Below, piece by piece: positions 27,497 through 36,207 of a stretch of 64,000 bases of DNA. The first letter of the stretch is position 1; each line of letters begins with the position of its first letter. Made by a program: the position numbers and the translations under genes. The DNA is from Halogranum amylolyticum (GTDB lineage Archaea > Halobacteriota > Halobacteria > Halobacteriales > Haloferacaceae), in NCBI RefSeq assembly GCF_900110465.1, contig NZ_FODV01000014.1, positions 45,760 to 109,759 on the forward strand, read 5' to 3'. The notes beneath the pieces are model-generated. The model saw nothing but the letters and a program-made list of their open reading frames with translations. It was not told the DNA's origin and made no database searches.

Positions 27497-27977
27497 ACGT
27501 TCGTAGTGTCGGTTCACATGTATACCTGTTCGGGGCACTGCCAGCCTAACACTCGTTTAGAAGTGCGGGTGAGAAACACCCTGTACGGTGGTGTTCTGTC
27601 TGAGAACTAGCCGCTGTCGCGTTTCTTCGTGAAGATGGCGCTGCCACAAGTGAACGGAATCACGTGCTTCATCCACCAGAAGCGGCACCGATTCACACAT
27701 CAAGCCAGCACAGCGACTGCGAGTCGCTCCCGCCCGCGGAAGCCGAGTCGCTGTCCTCTCCTCGTGAGAGCATGGCGCTGCGGACGATCGTCCTGCACAT
27801 ACAGAGTCCCGTCGTCGTTCGAGAAGACGCCCACGGGGAAGAGCAAACGAATCCGGACAGGTGTTCAACGTTCTCGCTCGATGATATCACATCTCTCCTA
27901 ACAAATATTCGAGTAACGTATAAATCCCGTACTTGGGTCATATTTCACACACTCGCAAACACCCCCCACACGGTCGC

Positions 27978-28112
27978 TTACTCCTCTGACGGACAGAGCA
28001 GATGGGACGTGCGGCGATACGCAGGCACATCGAGATACGCTTGGATGCGCTCGCGGTCCTCATCCGTGATGCCCTGGACAGCAGCTGCCGACGTGTTATG
28101 TGTATTTATCGA
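27978..28112 (-). pseudogene. 3' remnant of an unidentified gene
   Basis: On the minus strand an open tail reads NTSAAAVQGITDEDRERIQA, then YLDVPAYRRTSHLLCPSEE and a stop at 27978. The DEDRERIQAYLD helix and acidic end look like true haloarchaeal protein, but the frame begins right after a stop with no start codon. The parent gene is not recognised. Confidence 0.35.
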
Positions 28113-28512
28113 TAGTTACTCGACCTAATCTTCGTGAAACAAGATAATAGATTATTTTTAACTCATCTAGATATATAACTTTCTGGAAGTTCAATATGAC
28201 AGTCGTAATGGTCTCAATAACGTGGCCCCCCGGCGCTGATGGTCGGCTTGGTGCTACCGATCGCCACGGGAACCACCTTGAGAGCCGCAGGGGTACCTGA
28301 CTGTGAGGACTGCGGATGGGGAAGAAGTAGTCGACGATTATCGGGCACCTCAGAGATATCTCGCGGACGCGAACTACAATAGTAGTATTGTAGCGTTATA
28401 GAAAGACTACCAAACTTATAATTCTGTACAATGGAGATAGCATGGGGGAGTAATGGTTGGCAAACTACAGCACATGACGAAGGTAACCCATCGCTAATGT
28501 ACGTTTGCACAG

Positions 28513-28611
28513 GTTTTGCACTCCGAATATGAGATACTGCCATCGGAGACCGTCGTCGAGTACGGGAAACAGACGGGTCACGAACTCCAGGTTGCCGCAC
28601 TCACAGTGTAA
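28513..28611 (+). pseudogene. 3' remnant of an unidentified gene
   Basis: The plus strand reads VLHSEYEILPSETVVEYGKQ, then TGHELQVAALTV and TAA. The sequence is acidic and strand/helix-like, so probably the end of a lost gene. A stop codon 18 bases upstream rules out a longer frame. No family is recognised. Confidence 0.35.
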
Positions 28612-29295
28612 CCTAGCCAGGAATAATATTGTAAGGTATGAACAACACTATACACTGAATGGAGAGACTAAGAGATGGGGAAAGTGCCTTTGACACAGGA
28701 CTCCAAGCAACGTGGATGTCGCAAACAAGGGGTTTCAGCCACCCATGTAACAGAATTTAGACATGTTTGTTGATTCATTGTTTATATTGAATGAGTAGCT
28801 TCATGAGTGGTATCAACGTCAGAAATTCAACGGCGCACCGAACCGGCTCAGAACAAACAGCCGGTTCTACAGAACCAGCAACCGAGAGTCAGACCCAGCG
28901 AGCGTTACAGACTCAGACCCGACCGAACCGCTGTCCTCGTAGGAACCAGAACTACCGTCGACAACGGTAAAGCAGCTACAGCTTCTTCCGGCGCGTCGAT
29001 AGCGCGGCACGGAATTGGTACGAGAGTCGTGTCTCACTGGCCGTCACGGGCTGGTCGATTCTCACCGCGCGGCTAGTGGTGGGAATAGCCGGTCGGTGTG
29101 GCCTTCTTTTTTGTTACGTGCCCGTTCGCCCGCTTCTCGCCACCTCATCCAACCTCCACGGTCCGGGCGGCTCACGAGTTGCCGGGGTTTCGCTATCGTT
29201 TGGGCTGGGGGTCATTCGACATAGGCAGGTTCGTGGTTTCCCAATCAGTGGTAGGGGAGCGTGTCTTGTGTAGTCACGACTTCGTTGGTATTCAT

Positions 29296-29424
29296 TTAAT
29301 CTGCGCCTTGGGGTTCCCACCACTCACAGTCTGGACACTGCTCGATGCCGTTGATTCTCCGTGTCTTATGATCGCAGTATGGACACGGCTGAGTCGACAG
29401 TTCGGCTGGTTTTGCGTCACTCAT
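29296..29424 (-). CDS. Small CPxC zinc-ribbon protein (42 residues)
   Basis: The minus strand encodes a 42-residue protein starting MSDAKPAELSTQPCPYC, with a second knuckle CPDCEWW after KTRRINGIEQ, and ending EPQGAD. Two C-P-x-C knuckles 16 residues apart form a one-domain zinc ribbon, a well-known type of haloarchaeal micro-protein. Composition and a clean ATG support it. The role is unknown; several such proteins affect biofilm or motility in Haloferax. Confidence 0.7.
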   Translation of the reverse strand: MSDAKPAELSTQPCPYCDHKTRRINGIEQCPDCEWWEPQGAD

Positions 29425-29586
29425 AGATATGGATGCGACCCACAGACTCTAATAGCAATATCTGTCCATGGAAGGCTCACTCAGAATTTAGCTTTAATCG
29501 AGGGGTGCTAAGCTCCCTCCTCGACGAGCGCCGACCGAAGGGAAAGCGTGAGCAGGAGAAGAATACAGCGCCCGCACGGCGTACTT

Positions 29587-29880
29587 TCATCTCACACTTA
29601 CACCGGTGAGACGGTGTGTCTCGCTATCGTGCACATCATAGACGCCACAGCTCCGAGTATAGAGAAGCCCAGCACGTTGGAGGTCACTGCAGGCCCTTTC
29701 GACGACGAGCGGATGGCTGTCGATTGCTGCGATGAGCTCGTCGATGGGCATCGGTCCGCGACGCTCAAGACGGAAGAGGACCGCCCGCTCAACCGACGTG
29801 TGTGAGCCGTTGCTCTCCTCGAAGTCGCTCCCCGGTATGTGCGTCGCTGATGGGTGGACGTCGCCTGAGTTAGTTCTCAT
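29587..29880 (-). CDS. Small winged-helix protein
   Basis: The ATG at 29880 gives 97 residues. After an acidic leader it forms a winged helix: TSVERAVLFRLERRGPMPID, then ELIAAIDSHPLVVERACSDL, then QRAGLLYTRSCGVYDVHD. It resembles small haloarchaeal regulators that read out as three helices plus a wing. The upstream extension (to 30018) is Cys-rich and not coding-like. Target unknown. Confidence 0.6.
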   Translation of the reverse strand: MRTNSGDVHPSATHIPGSDFEESNGSHTSVERAVLFRLERRGPMPIDELIAAIDSHPLVVERACSDLQRAGLLYTRSCGVYDVHDSETHRLTGVSVR

Positions 29881-30056
29881 ACTGAAGGTGCCAGTCTCGA
29901 ATCCAATATAGTCACACCCGACTATGCGCTGGTCCCTCGGAAGACAAAGCGCCTGTTCGAAACAGACGCTGAGTAACCCACGACAGCGCTCACAGACATT
30001 TACATTACTACGGAGCAATCATTTAGACATGGACACCGATCTGAAGTACATGACTA

Positions 30057-30572
30057 TCAGTCGATGAGCTCGTGCAGGAAGTTGCGTCCTTCAACGGCCG
30101 ACACGCGATCGCCAATACCCACCGCAGAAAGCGCATCTCTGATTGCCCGTTCGGCAATCTGATCACTGACAAAAACACTGACGTGGGAAGCACCTTCTGC
30201 GACGTACTGATACGCGAACCCAGCGAGAATCGTATCCGTCTCCTCGATTTCGTCTTCTGTGACGTCGTCTGCTGAGAGCACTTCCATCCGTGCTCGTCTT
30301 TTATCCACAACTTCTGGCACACGAGGCACAGAGAAGTCGATGTGACCAGGTTCGAGCCAGCCGGAATCCTGTGCTCCGCGGAGACAATCGCGCTGGTATT
30401 CATATCCACCAAGACTTTCGCCCAACTCTTCGGCCACCGATTCAGGTACGGTGACGGTGATGGGCTGCTTGCGAACGAACCGTTCGAACGCCTGGTATTT
30501 TTCGTTCGAGGGACCACCCATCGCGAAGGGGACGCTACTGTCGATGATGGTAGTGCTGTCGCTGGAATCCAC
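30057..30572 (-). CDS. PIN-like domain protein
   Basis: The 171-residue protein begins with an acidic strand end (STTIIDSSVPFAM), has a central ETDTILAGFAYQY and a C-terminal HVSVFVSDQIAERAIRDAL. The three acidic positions (IID, EETD, VSD) are spaced as in PIN-domain ribonucleases, the VapC-like fold. It has no adjacent small antitoxin gene that I can identify. It could be a solitary nuclease or the survivor of a toxin-antitoxin pair. Confidence 0.6.
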   Translation of the reverse strand: MDSSDSTTIIDSSVPFAMGGPSNEKYQAFERFVRKQPITVTVPESVAEELGESLGGYEYQRDCLRGAQDSGWLEPGHIDFSVPRVPEVVDKRRARMEVLSADDVTEDEIEETDTILAGFAYQYVAEGASHVSVFVSDQIAERAIRDALSAVGIGDRVSAVEGRNFLHELID

Positions 30573-30744
30573 CGTCCCGGAAAGTGGCGGCGGATTCGCC
30601 GACTATACACTCGTTTCTCTCCCCTGTCACCGGATTTACCTCGATACGTCCTACCGAATGACGATCGACCTGCTGAAGGAGATGTCCTCGTTGATGGAGA
30701 GGTAACTGACCCCTCGTATGATGCTGCTGAGACGACGGATCGAA

Positions 30745-30812
30745 AGAACCGAGCACAATCACGTTTCGACCGGCTTGCAGAACGACCATCCAGTGAGGAT
30801 AAGTCACAGTGA
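30745..30812 (+). repeat. 68-base repeat shared with 50906-50973 (gene 3' end)
   Basis: The last 68 bases of a plus-strand frame (ending NRAQSRFDRLAERPSSEDKS) match 50906-50973 (NRTQSRFDRLAERPSSEDES) with only about six differences. Both end in a stop codon after SQ. It marks the same gene tail at two places 20 kb apart; at 30643-30812 a longer acidic frame (GDVLVDGEVTDPSYDAAETT) precedes it. Parent family not recognised. Confidence 0.6.
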
Positions 30813-30980
30813 ACCGCCTTGGGGTTGTTCCCGCGTTACTTCATATAGGATCACGGGACACGACTGTTCGCAAGCAGTGTTTCTTACAGATTCCTTTGGC
30901 TACTGGACTATCTTCTCTCGATGAGGAGCAAACGGTCGAATCGAATACACGGACCGAAACTATAGCTACTGATCTATCAG

Positions 30981-31775
30981 CTACTCGTCAGCTGATCCAT
31001 ATCGGTCAGCAAAGTGTGCCTCAATGCGCTCTTCGAAAGCATCTACCTGTTCGTTGAGTGTCTCGATAGCAGAGTGACGAATCTCGTTGTCGTGGAGATA
31101 TGTCGGTGCACTCAAATTTAGCGAACCACACACGTCGTCCATTGGTGTTTTGACCACTTTCGAGATCGCCCAGAGGCCGTCAATTGCTTCCTCGTCACTC
31201 GTGGCGTACCCTTGCTCGCGAACCCGTTCTAGTTCTGCGAACAACTCTTCTTCACTCGAAATTGTCTGTTCTGTTTGTTTCGGCAACCCCCATTGATCGA
31301 TAATTCGCTCGACTCGACTTCGAGGATACTCGGCGAGCATGGCTTTTCCGGAAGCAGTGCTGTGGACATGAAAGAACCGACCGTCGGTGAGGAAGTGAGA
31401 TTCGTCTGAGAAATTGAGCTCATTGTGAAGCGAAATCACGTGACCGTTCTCTTCTACGGCGAAGTCCGCTTCGAGCTTAGTTGCTTGGCCCAGTTGAGCG
31501 ACGATGTCTCCTGCAATGAGGTACTCAGGTTTCCGACGACGTACGTAATCACCGATGTGACAGAACTTCGCCCCAATGTTGTATGTCGTTCCTTCCCGGA
31601 CCACGTAGCCATACTGCAAAAGGGTGTTGAGGTGGTTGTGGATGGTACTGTGTGCAAGATCGAGTTCCTCAGTTAATTCTGTGGCTGTCGCCCCACCCTG
31701 TTGAACGAGTGTCTCTATCAATTGAAGGGATGCCTCTGTGGTGCTCAGGATCCGTCCGGTCGTTTTCGGTTCCAT
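30981..31775 (-). CDS. IclR-family transcriptional regulator
   Basis: The ATG at 31775 gives 264 residues. The N-terminal winged helix (LIETLVQQGGATATELTEEL, then HSTIHNHLNTLLQYGYVVRE) is followed by the IclR effector domain (FHVHSTASGKAMLAEYP, RVREQGYATSDEEAIDGLWA). IclR proteins bind small catabolic substrates and repress or activate nearby operons. It is divergent from the flavoenzyme, M24 hydrolase and transporter genes. A palindrome sits on its own likely start site, suggesting autoregulation and control of the island. Confidence 0.88.
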   Translation of the reverse strand: MEPKTTGRILSTTEASLQLIETLVQQGGATATELTEELDLAHSTIHNHLNTLLQYGYVVREGTTYNIGAKFCHIGDYVRRRKPEYLIAGDIVAQLGQATKLEADFAVEENGHVISLHNELNFSDESHFLTDGRFFHVHSTASGKAMLAEYPRSRVERIIDQWGLPKQTEQTISSEEELFAELERVREQGYATSDEEAIDGLWAISKVVKTPMDDVCGSLNLSAPTYLHDNEIRHSAIETLNEQVDAFEERIEAHFADRYGSADE

Positions 31776-31809
31776 ACTTGCCACTCTCTTTGTGAGCACT
31801 ATTGAGGTA

Positions 31810-31823
31810 GTGGTTGATACCAC
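31810..31823. promoter_or_regulatory. Candidate IclR operator at its own promoter
   Basis: GTGGTTGATACCAC is a perfect 5-bp-arm palindrome. On the minus strand it lies about 25 bases after a TATA box (TTTTTATATC), so it covers the predicted start site. It matches the elements at 33683 and 36186. Confidence 0.55.
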
Positions 31824-32435
31824 CTACCACAGCCGATATAAAAATAAGGCGCCCTTGGCTAGGGGAAACAATTTCTGTATATAGATTCCAGGACGACTTT
31901 GTAAAATATACTTAAAGAGGTGATTAGAGACAAAATATACAGAAAATTCCCATATAAATACAATTATTCAGAATATAAGACTCTGAGCCATACTATAACT
32001 ACAAAAATTGTGTATACCCCTCCAGAGCCAGCCTCTCGAACCATTACGACCTTACTGATGTAATGGAATGGTTTGTTTCGAGCAGAGACTTAAATACTCC
32101 CACATACAGTAGATGACTGTACAGAGTCTCTTGAGCAGCCTTGCAACGTCGAATACCAGCGACAGAGAGAGTACACGAATACAAGTAAATCCGACTTCTG
32201 TGTAAGTATAAATAGGACTGGTTGTTCCTTGGCCGGTTCCCCCAGTAAGGTCAGCAATTGTGAGCAAACGAACTTGATTTAGTAATTGGTCACTCAACAT
32301 CTCCTATTTAAACATCCACGTTTTGTGCATCATCACACAATAAGAGAGCTCAACCAACCGCCCAGAGGCGGTGATATCTTCTTGTTCACAACGCATTAGG
32401 TGGGTGTGTCACACGTTTCCAAATCCAGAACGTCA
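31824..32435. other. AT-rich divergent promoter region
   Basis: About 610 bases between iclR and the flavoenzyme, AT-rich from 31840 to 32030 and with no supportable gene. GTGGGTGTGTCACAC at about 32400-32414 is a weak relative of the IclR palindrome just ahead of the next start. Confidence 0.4.
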
Positions 32436-33575
32436 ATGACCAGTTCCGACACACACTACGATGTCATCGTTGTCGGCGTCGGCGGTATGGGCAGTGCAGC
32501 AACGTACCATCTAGCAAAACGTGGACACGATGTTCTTGGGTTAGAGCAATTCGACATCCCACACGAGAAGGGTTCAAACCACGGTGTCACCCGTATTATC
32601 CGGAAGGCCTATTTCGAGAGTCCTGCTTACGTGCCACTCCTTGACCGAGCCTACGAAAATTGGGAGACTCTTCAGGAGGAGAATGGACGCCAGCTACTCC
32701 ACTTACACGGGTCGATTACAGCCGGACGGCCGGATGAGAAGAACCTCAATGGGGCAGTAAAGGCCTGTGAAATTCACGACCTCCCCTACGAAGTGCTGAC
32801 GAGCGACGAGCTCTCGTCGCGCTTCCCAGGGTACCAGCTCCCGGATGAGTTCAAAGCCGTGTATCAACCTGACGGTGGCTTTCTTGCATCCGACCGATGT
32901 CTCATTGCCCACGTTGAGGAGGCGTTCAATTACGGCGCTGAGATTCACGCACGAGAGCAGGTTCTCGACTGGAAGCCAACATCGACGGGCGTTCGTGTTG
33001 AGACCGACGACGAAGTGTATACTGCCGATCGCCTCGTCATCAGTGCTGGCCCGTGGGCCCAGGAACTCGTTGAGGAACTCGCTGGAAGTGCGACTCCCGA
33101 GCGACAAGTACTTGGGTGGCTTCAACCCAACAAGCCGTCGAACTTTACCCCGGAGAATTTTCCAATCTTCACTGCAACACTAGAGGGTGAACCGTTCTAC
33201 GGCTTTCCGACGTTCGAAGCCCCAGGGTTCAAGATCGGTAGACACCACCATCTCGAACAGGACACGACACCTGAGACGCTCGACGATACACCACGTCCGG
33301 AAGACGAACGACTCCTCCGCAACGCTGCAGAGACGTATTTTCCGAGCGGTGCTGGACCGACGCTGCGACTTGCCACGTGTATGTATACGAACTCACCGGA
33401 TGAAGAGTTCGTCATCGATACACATCCGGCGTACTCGAACGTGGTCCTCGCAGCCGGGTTCTCTGGTCATGGCTACAAATTCTGTAGCGTGGTCGGTGAG
33501 ATACTTGCTGACCTTGCGATCGACGGGGAAACAGAACATCCAATCGATCTGTTCCGATTCGACAGACTCGGATGA
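32436..33575 (+). CDS. FAD-dependent amine oxidase (monomeric sarcosine / N-methyl amino acid oxidase type)
   Basis: The ATG at 32436 gives 379 residues. The dinucleotide-binding motif is VIVVGVGGMGSAATYHLAKR. Next comes SNHGVTRIIRKAYFESPAYV, the flavin-contact region of monomeric sarcosine and N-methyltryptophan oxidases, and a C-terminal FVIDTHPAYSNVVLAAGFSG followed by HGYKF. In monomeric sarcosine oxidase FAD is bound covalently near the C-terminus by Cys; here CSVVGEILADL follows HGYKF, placing a Cys as expected. It should demethylate a secondary amine acid to H2O2 and aldehyde. It heads the island. Confidence 0.8.
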   Translation: MTSSDTHYDVIVVGVGGMGSAATYHLAKRGHDVLGLEQFDIPHEKGSNHGVTRIIRKAYFESPAYVPLLDRAYENWETLQEENGRQLLHLHGSITAGRPDEKNLNGAVKACEIHDLPYEVLTSDELSSRFPGYQLPDEFKAVYQPDGGFLASDRCLIAHVEEAFNYGAEIHAREQVLDWKPTSTGVRVETDDEVYTADRLVISAGPWAQELVEELAGSATPERQVLGWLQPNKPSNFTPENFPIFTATLEGEPFYGFPTFEAPGFKIGRHHHLEQDTTPETLDDTPRPEDERLLRNAAETYFPSGAGPTLRLATCMYTNSPDEEFVIDTHPAYSNVVLAAGFSGHGYKFCSVVGEILADLAIDGETEHPIDLFRFDRLG

Positions 33576-33682
33576 CACCGCATGCTGACCAGAGAGGTGA
33601 CGTGACAACCGATCCAAACCACGGACGACGTTTTGAACCCCCCTTACTCTGCACAAAAAATTGAAATAGGAGACTCTACCAT

Positions 33683-33697
33683 GTGGTATCATGGCAC
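33683..33697. promoter_or_regulatory. Candidate IclR operator at the M24 hydrolase start
   Basis: GTGGTATCATGGCAC overlaps the ATG at 33691, with an A-rich TATA-like element (AAAAAATTGAAATAG) about 25 bases upstream, implying a leaderless transcript. The left half-site GTGGTATCA is identical to that of the iclR promoter element. Confidence 0.45.
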
Positions 33698-34872
33698 AAC
33701 TTGCCAGACAGCCATTTAGCCATGCGGAGTATCGCAGTCGCCTCAGTGAGACCCAAGAGCGGATGGAAGCAAACGGACTCGACGTGCTCTTAGTGACGGA
33801 TCCAGCGAACATGTTCTATCTCTCTGGGTACAATGCGTATTCATTTTACGTGCCACAGATTCTCATCGTCACTCCAGAACAAGACCAGCCGATATGGGTA
33901 GGTCGCGAACAAGATTACACGTGTGCTGCCAAGACGACTTGGCTCGACAGCGACAACATCGTCGTCTACACCGACGACTACGTCGACTCCGATCTGCATC
34001 CCATGAGTTTCGTCGCAGATATTCTCGACGAACTGGAGAAGGCATCGTCAAATGTCGGCGTCGAGATGAACGCAGATCACTTTTCTGCACACGCCTATCA
34101 TGAACTGTCTCAGGCGCTCTCGGATGCAAGCCTCCACGACGTCACGAAGCTCGTGAACTATGTCCGGATGGTGAAAAGTGATGCCGAAGTCGAGTGCCAC
34201 AGGCAGGCCGCTAAAATCTCTCAGCGAGCGATGGAACGCGGTATCGATGCTATCGACGTGGGCGTTCGCCAGTGCGACGCGGCTGCGACGGTGTATCAGG
34301 CACTGCTCGAAGGGACCGACGAAACTGGGGGCGACTACCCTGCAATCGTCCCACTGATGCCGTCTGGAGAGGGTACTGGCTCACCACATCTGACGTGGAC
34401 GAACGAGACCTACAAAGAAGGGGAGCCGGTCATCCTCGAACTCGCGGGCGTGGTAAATCGCTATCACTCACCGCTGACTAGAACGATCTTCCTCGGTGAA
34501 CCACCGGAACGAGCCCGCACCGCTTCACAAGTCATCATCGACGGATTGGAAGCAGCACTCGACGCCGTCGAACCGGGCGTCACGTGCGAAGCGGTTGAGC
34601 AGGCGTGGCGAGACGAGATCACCGGGACAACGGTCGAAAAGGAGTCACGAATCGGCTACTCGACCGGTATCGGTTACCCACCGTCGTGGGTCGAGAAGAC
34701 TGCGAGCATCCGACCAGGTGATACGACAGAACTGCAAGAGAACATGGTATTCCACATGATTCCCGGCGTCTGGTTCGACGACTACGGGATCGAAATCAGC
34801 GAATCGTTCCTCGTAACCGAAGATGGCGCAGAAGTGCTAGCTGATTACCCACGAGAGCTGATTGTCAAATAG
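33691..34872 (+). CDS. M24-family hydrolase, ectoine hydrolase (DoeA)-like
   Basis: The 393-residue protein is a creatinase/aminopeptidase P fold (M24). The N-terminal domain contains VTDPANMFYLSGYNAYSFYV, and the C-terminal pita-bread domain has GGDYPAIVPLMPSGEGTGSP, NRYHSPLTRTIFLGEP and IGYPPSWVEKTASIRPGD. These blocks follow DoeA (ectoine hydrolase) more closely than creatinase or prolidase. As in DoeA, several metal-ligand positions of true peptidases are replaced. The doeB deacetylase and other doe genes are absent, so the substrate may be another cyclic or amide-bonded amino compound. Confidence 0.75.
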   Translation: MAQLARQPFSHAEYRSRLSETQERMEANGLDVLLVTDPANMFYLSGYNAYSFYVPQILIVTPEQDQPIWVGREQDYTCAAKTTWLDSDNIVVYTDDYVDSDLHPMSFVADILDELEKASSNVGVEMNADHFSAHAYHELSQALSDASLHDVTKLVNYVRMVKSDAEVECHRQAAKISQRAMERGIDAIDVGVRQCDAAATVYQALLEGTDETGGDYPAIVPLMPSGEGTGSPHLTWTNETYKEGEPVILELAGVVNRYHSPLTRTIFLGEPPERARTASQVIIDGLEAALDAVEPGVTCEAVEQAWRDEITGTTVEKESRIGYSTGIGYPPSWVEKTASIRPGDTTELQENMVFHMIPGVWFDDYGIEISESFLVTEDGAEVLADYPRELIVK

Positions 34873-34916
34873 TAAGCTCGCAAACGAAGACACAGACACA
34901 TCAAAGGATATCATAC

Positions 34917-36110
34917 ATGAGCAGTGCACCTGAGTTGCCGGCGGAGACCGATGTGGTCGTCGTCGGCGGTGGCGTTATCGGAACAAGTATCGCATACTTC
35001 TTGTCGACGGAAACAGATCGCGAAGTAACCGTCGTAGAGAAAGACTCGATCGGAGCCGGATCAACTGGAGACTCATCGGCCATAATCAGACATCACTATG
35101 GGGCAAAGAAAGTCTATACGCAGATGGCTCAATGGAGTCACGAGTTTTACCGCCACTTCGAGGAGAAAGTCGGCGAGCCGATTGCGTATGCTGAAAGCCG
35201 CCGAGTGACCTTCTCCGAGGAGGGAACGGAGACTGCGGACTACGCCGAGTCCGGACGTGAGATTCTCGACGATCTCGACATTCCGGTCTCTCGATACGAG
35301 GAATCGGACATGTCTGCACAGTTCCCGATGTTCGCGCTCGATGAATTCGACTTCGCTGTCAGTGACGATACAGCCGCATATTCCGATGGGACGGACGTGG
35401 CATCCGGGTTCGCACGTGCGGTGCAGGGAGGAAGTGGAACGGTCGTCACCGGCGTCGCGGTCGAAGGGTTCGAAGTCGAAGATGGGGAGGTCGTTGGCGT
35501 CGACACAGATGATGGCGTGGTCGAGTGCGACGAAGTCGTGATTGCTGCTGGACCGTGGACACCCCGGCTTACGGAGCTCGTTGGCGTCGAAGTCCCAGTC
35601 ACGTCATCCCGTGAACGTGTTCTCATTCTCGACCCGACGATAGACTATCACAAGCAGTACTCAGAGCTGCCACCGATTGCTGGACTGCCTGGAGGATATT
35701 ACATACGCTCAGAGTTCGGTGAAGGTGTGCTCATCGCAACGCATCATTCCGGTGAGCAGTGTGATCCGGACCGGTATCAGAATACCCCTGACGAGGAAAC
35801 GTTATTAGAACTTCACGGAACCCTCTCGGAGTATATTCCCGACTTGACGGACGCAGGTGTGCAGGGGCGGTACAGCGGCGTGTACTCAAACACGCCTGAT
35901 CATGATTTTATCATTGATCATTGTGGGCCGGATGACTGTTACGTCGCATGTGGCTTCTCAGGTCACGGGTTCAAGCAAGCGCCCGCAGTCGGGAAGCTGG
36001 TCACCGACCTGGTCGTGAAGGGAGAGTCAGAAATCGCCGATTTAGAACACTTTTCGCTGGCTCGCTTCGAGGACAACGAGCACGGTCATGGTGGTGAAAT
36101 CCAGTTCTGA
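34917..36110 (+). CDS. FAD-dependent oxidoreductase (DAO / sarcosine oxidase beta-like)
   Basis: The 397-residue protein begins VVVVGGGVIGTSIAYFLS (FAD-binding), followed by STGDSSAIIRHHYGAKKVYT, VVIAAGPWTPRLTELVGVEV and a C-terminal CYVACGFSGHGFKQAPAVGK. The GFSGHGF-x-Q-AP-GK block is typical of heterotetrameric sarcosine oxidase beta and dimethylglycine or D-amino acid dehydrogenases. It probably oxidises an N-methyl or D-amino acid. It follows the M24 gene by 44 bases in the same direction. Confidence 0.82.
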   Translation: MSSAPELPAETDVVVVGGGVIGTSIAYFLSTETDREVTVVEKDSIGAGSTGDSSAIIRHHYGAKKVYTQMAQWSHEFYRHFEEKVGEPIAYAESRRVTFSEEGTETADYAESGREILDDLDIPVSRYEESDMSAQFPMFALDEFDFAVSDDTAAYSDGTDVASGFARAVQGGSGTVVTGVAVEGFEVEDGEVVGVDTDDGVVECDEVVIAAGPWTPRLTELVGVEVPVTSSRERVLILDPTIDYHKQYSELPPIAGLPGGYYIRSEFGEGVLIATHHSGEQCDPDRYQNTPDEETLLELHGTLSEYIPDLTDAGVQGRYSGVYSNTPDHDFIIDHCGPDDCYVACGFSGHGFKQAPAVGKLVTDLVVKGESEIADLEHFSLARFEDNEHGHGGEIQF

Positions 36111-36185
36111 ACCCATCGAAATTGACGTCGCGAGTGGTATAAATTGTATACTTACTTTTCACCCAGACTTCCAAAGATTTTATAT

Positions 36186-36200
36186 GTGGTAGCTCACCAC
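36186..36200. promoter_or_regulatory. Candidate IclR operator at the transporter promoter
   Basis: GTGGTAGCTCACCAC is an almost perfect palindrome (extended: TGTGGTAGCTCACCACA), directly after the TATA box GATTTTATAT at 36176-36185 and before the expected start site near 36207. Confidence 0.5.
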
Positions 36201-36207
36201 ATGTGAT

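Larger units (their letters stand above)
27497..29295. other. Gene-poor stretch with two gene tails
   Basis: About 1.8 kb with no intact gene that can be supported. It holds the two tails listed at 27978 and 28513, AT-rich sequence at 28140-28200, and a TATA-like GTTTATATTG at 28779-28788. The latter precedes a 55-codon frame (ATG 28803, MSGINVRNSTAHRTGSEQTA), which has no known homologue and may be chance. Confidence 0.4.

Noticed and set aside
28807..29511. Several plus-strand frames including a hydrophobic one (29076-29273)
   Set aside because: No start with promoter, no family, and the reliable zinc-ribbon gene lies on the minus strand within part of it.
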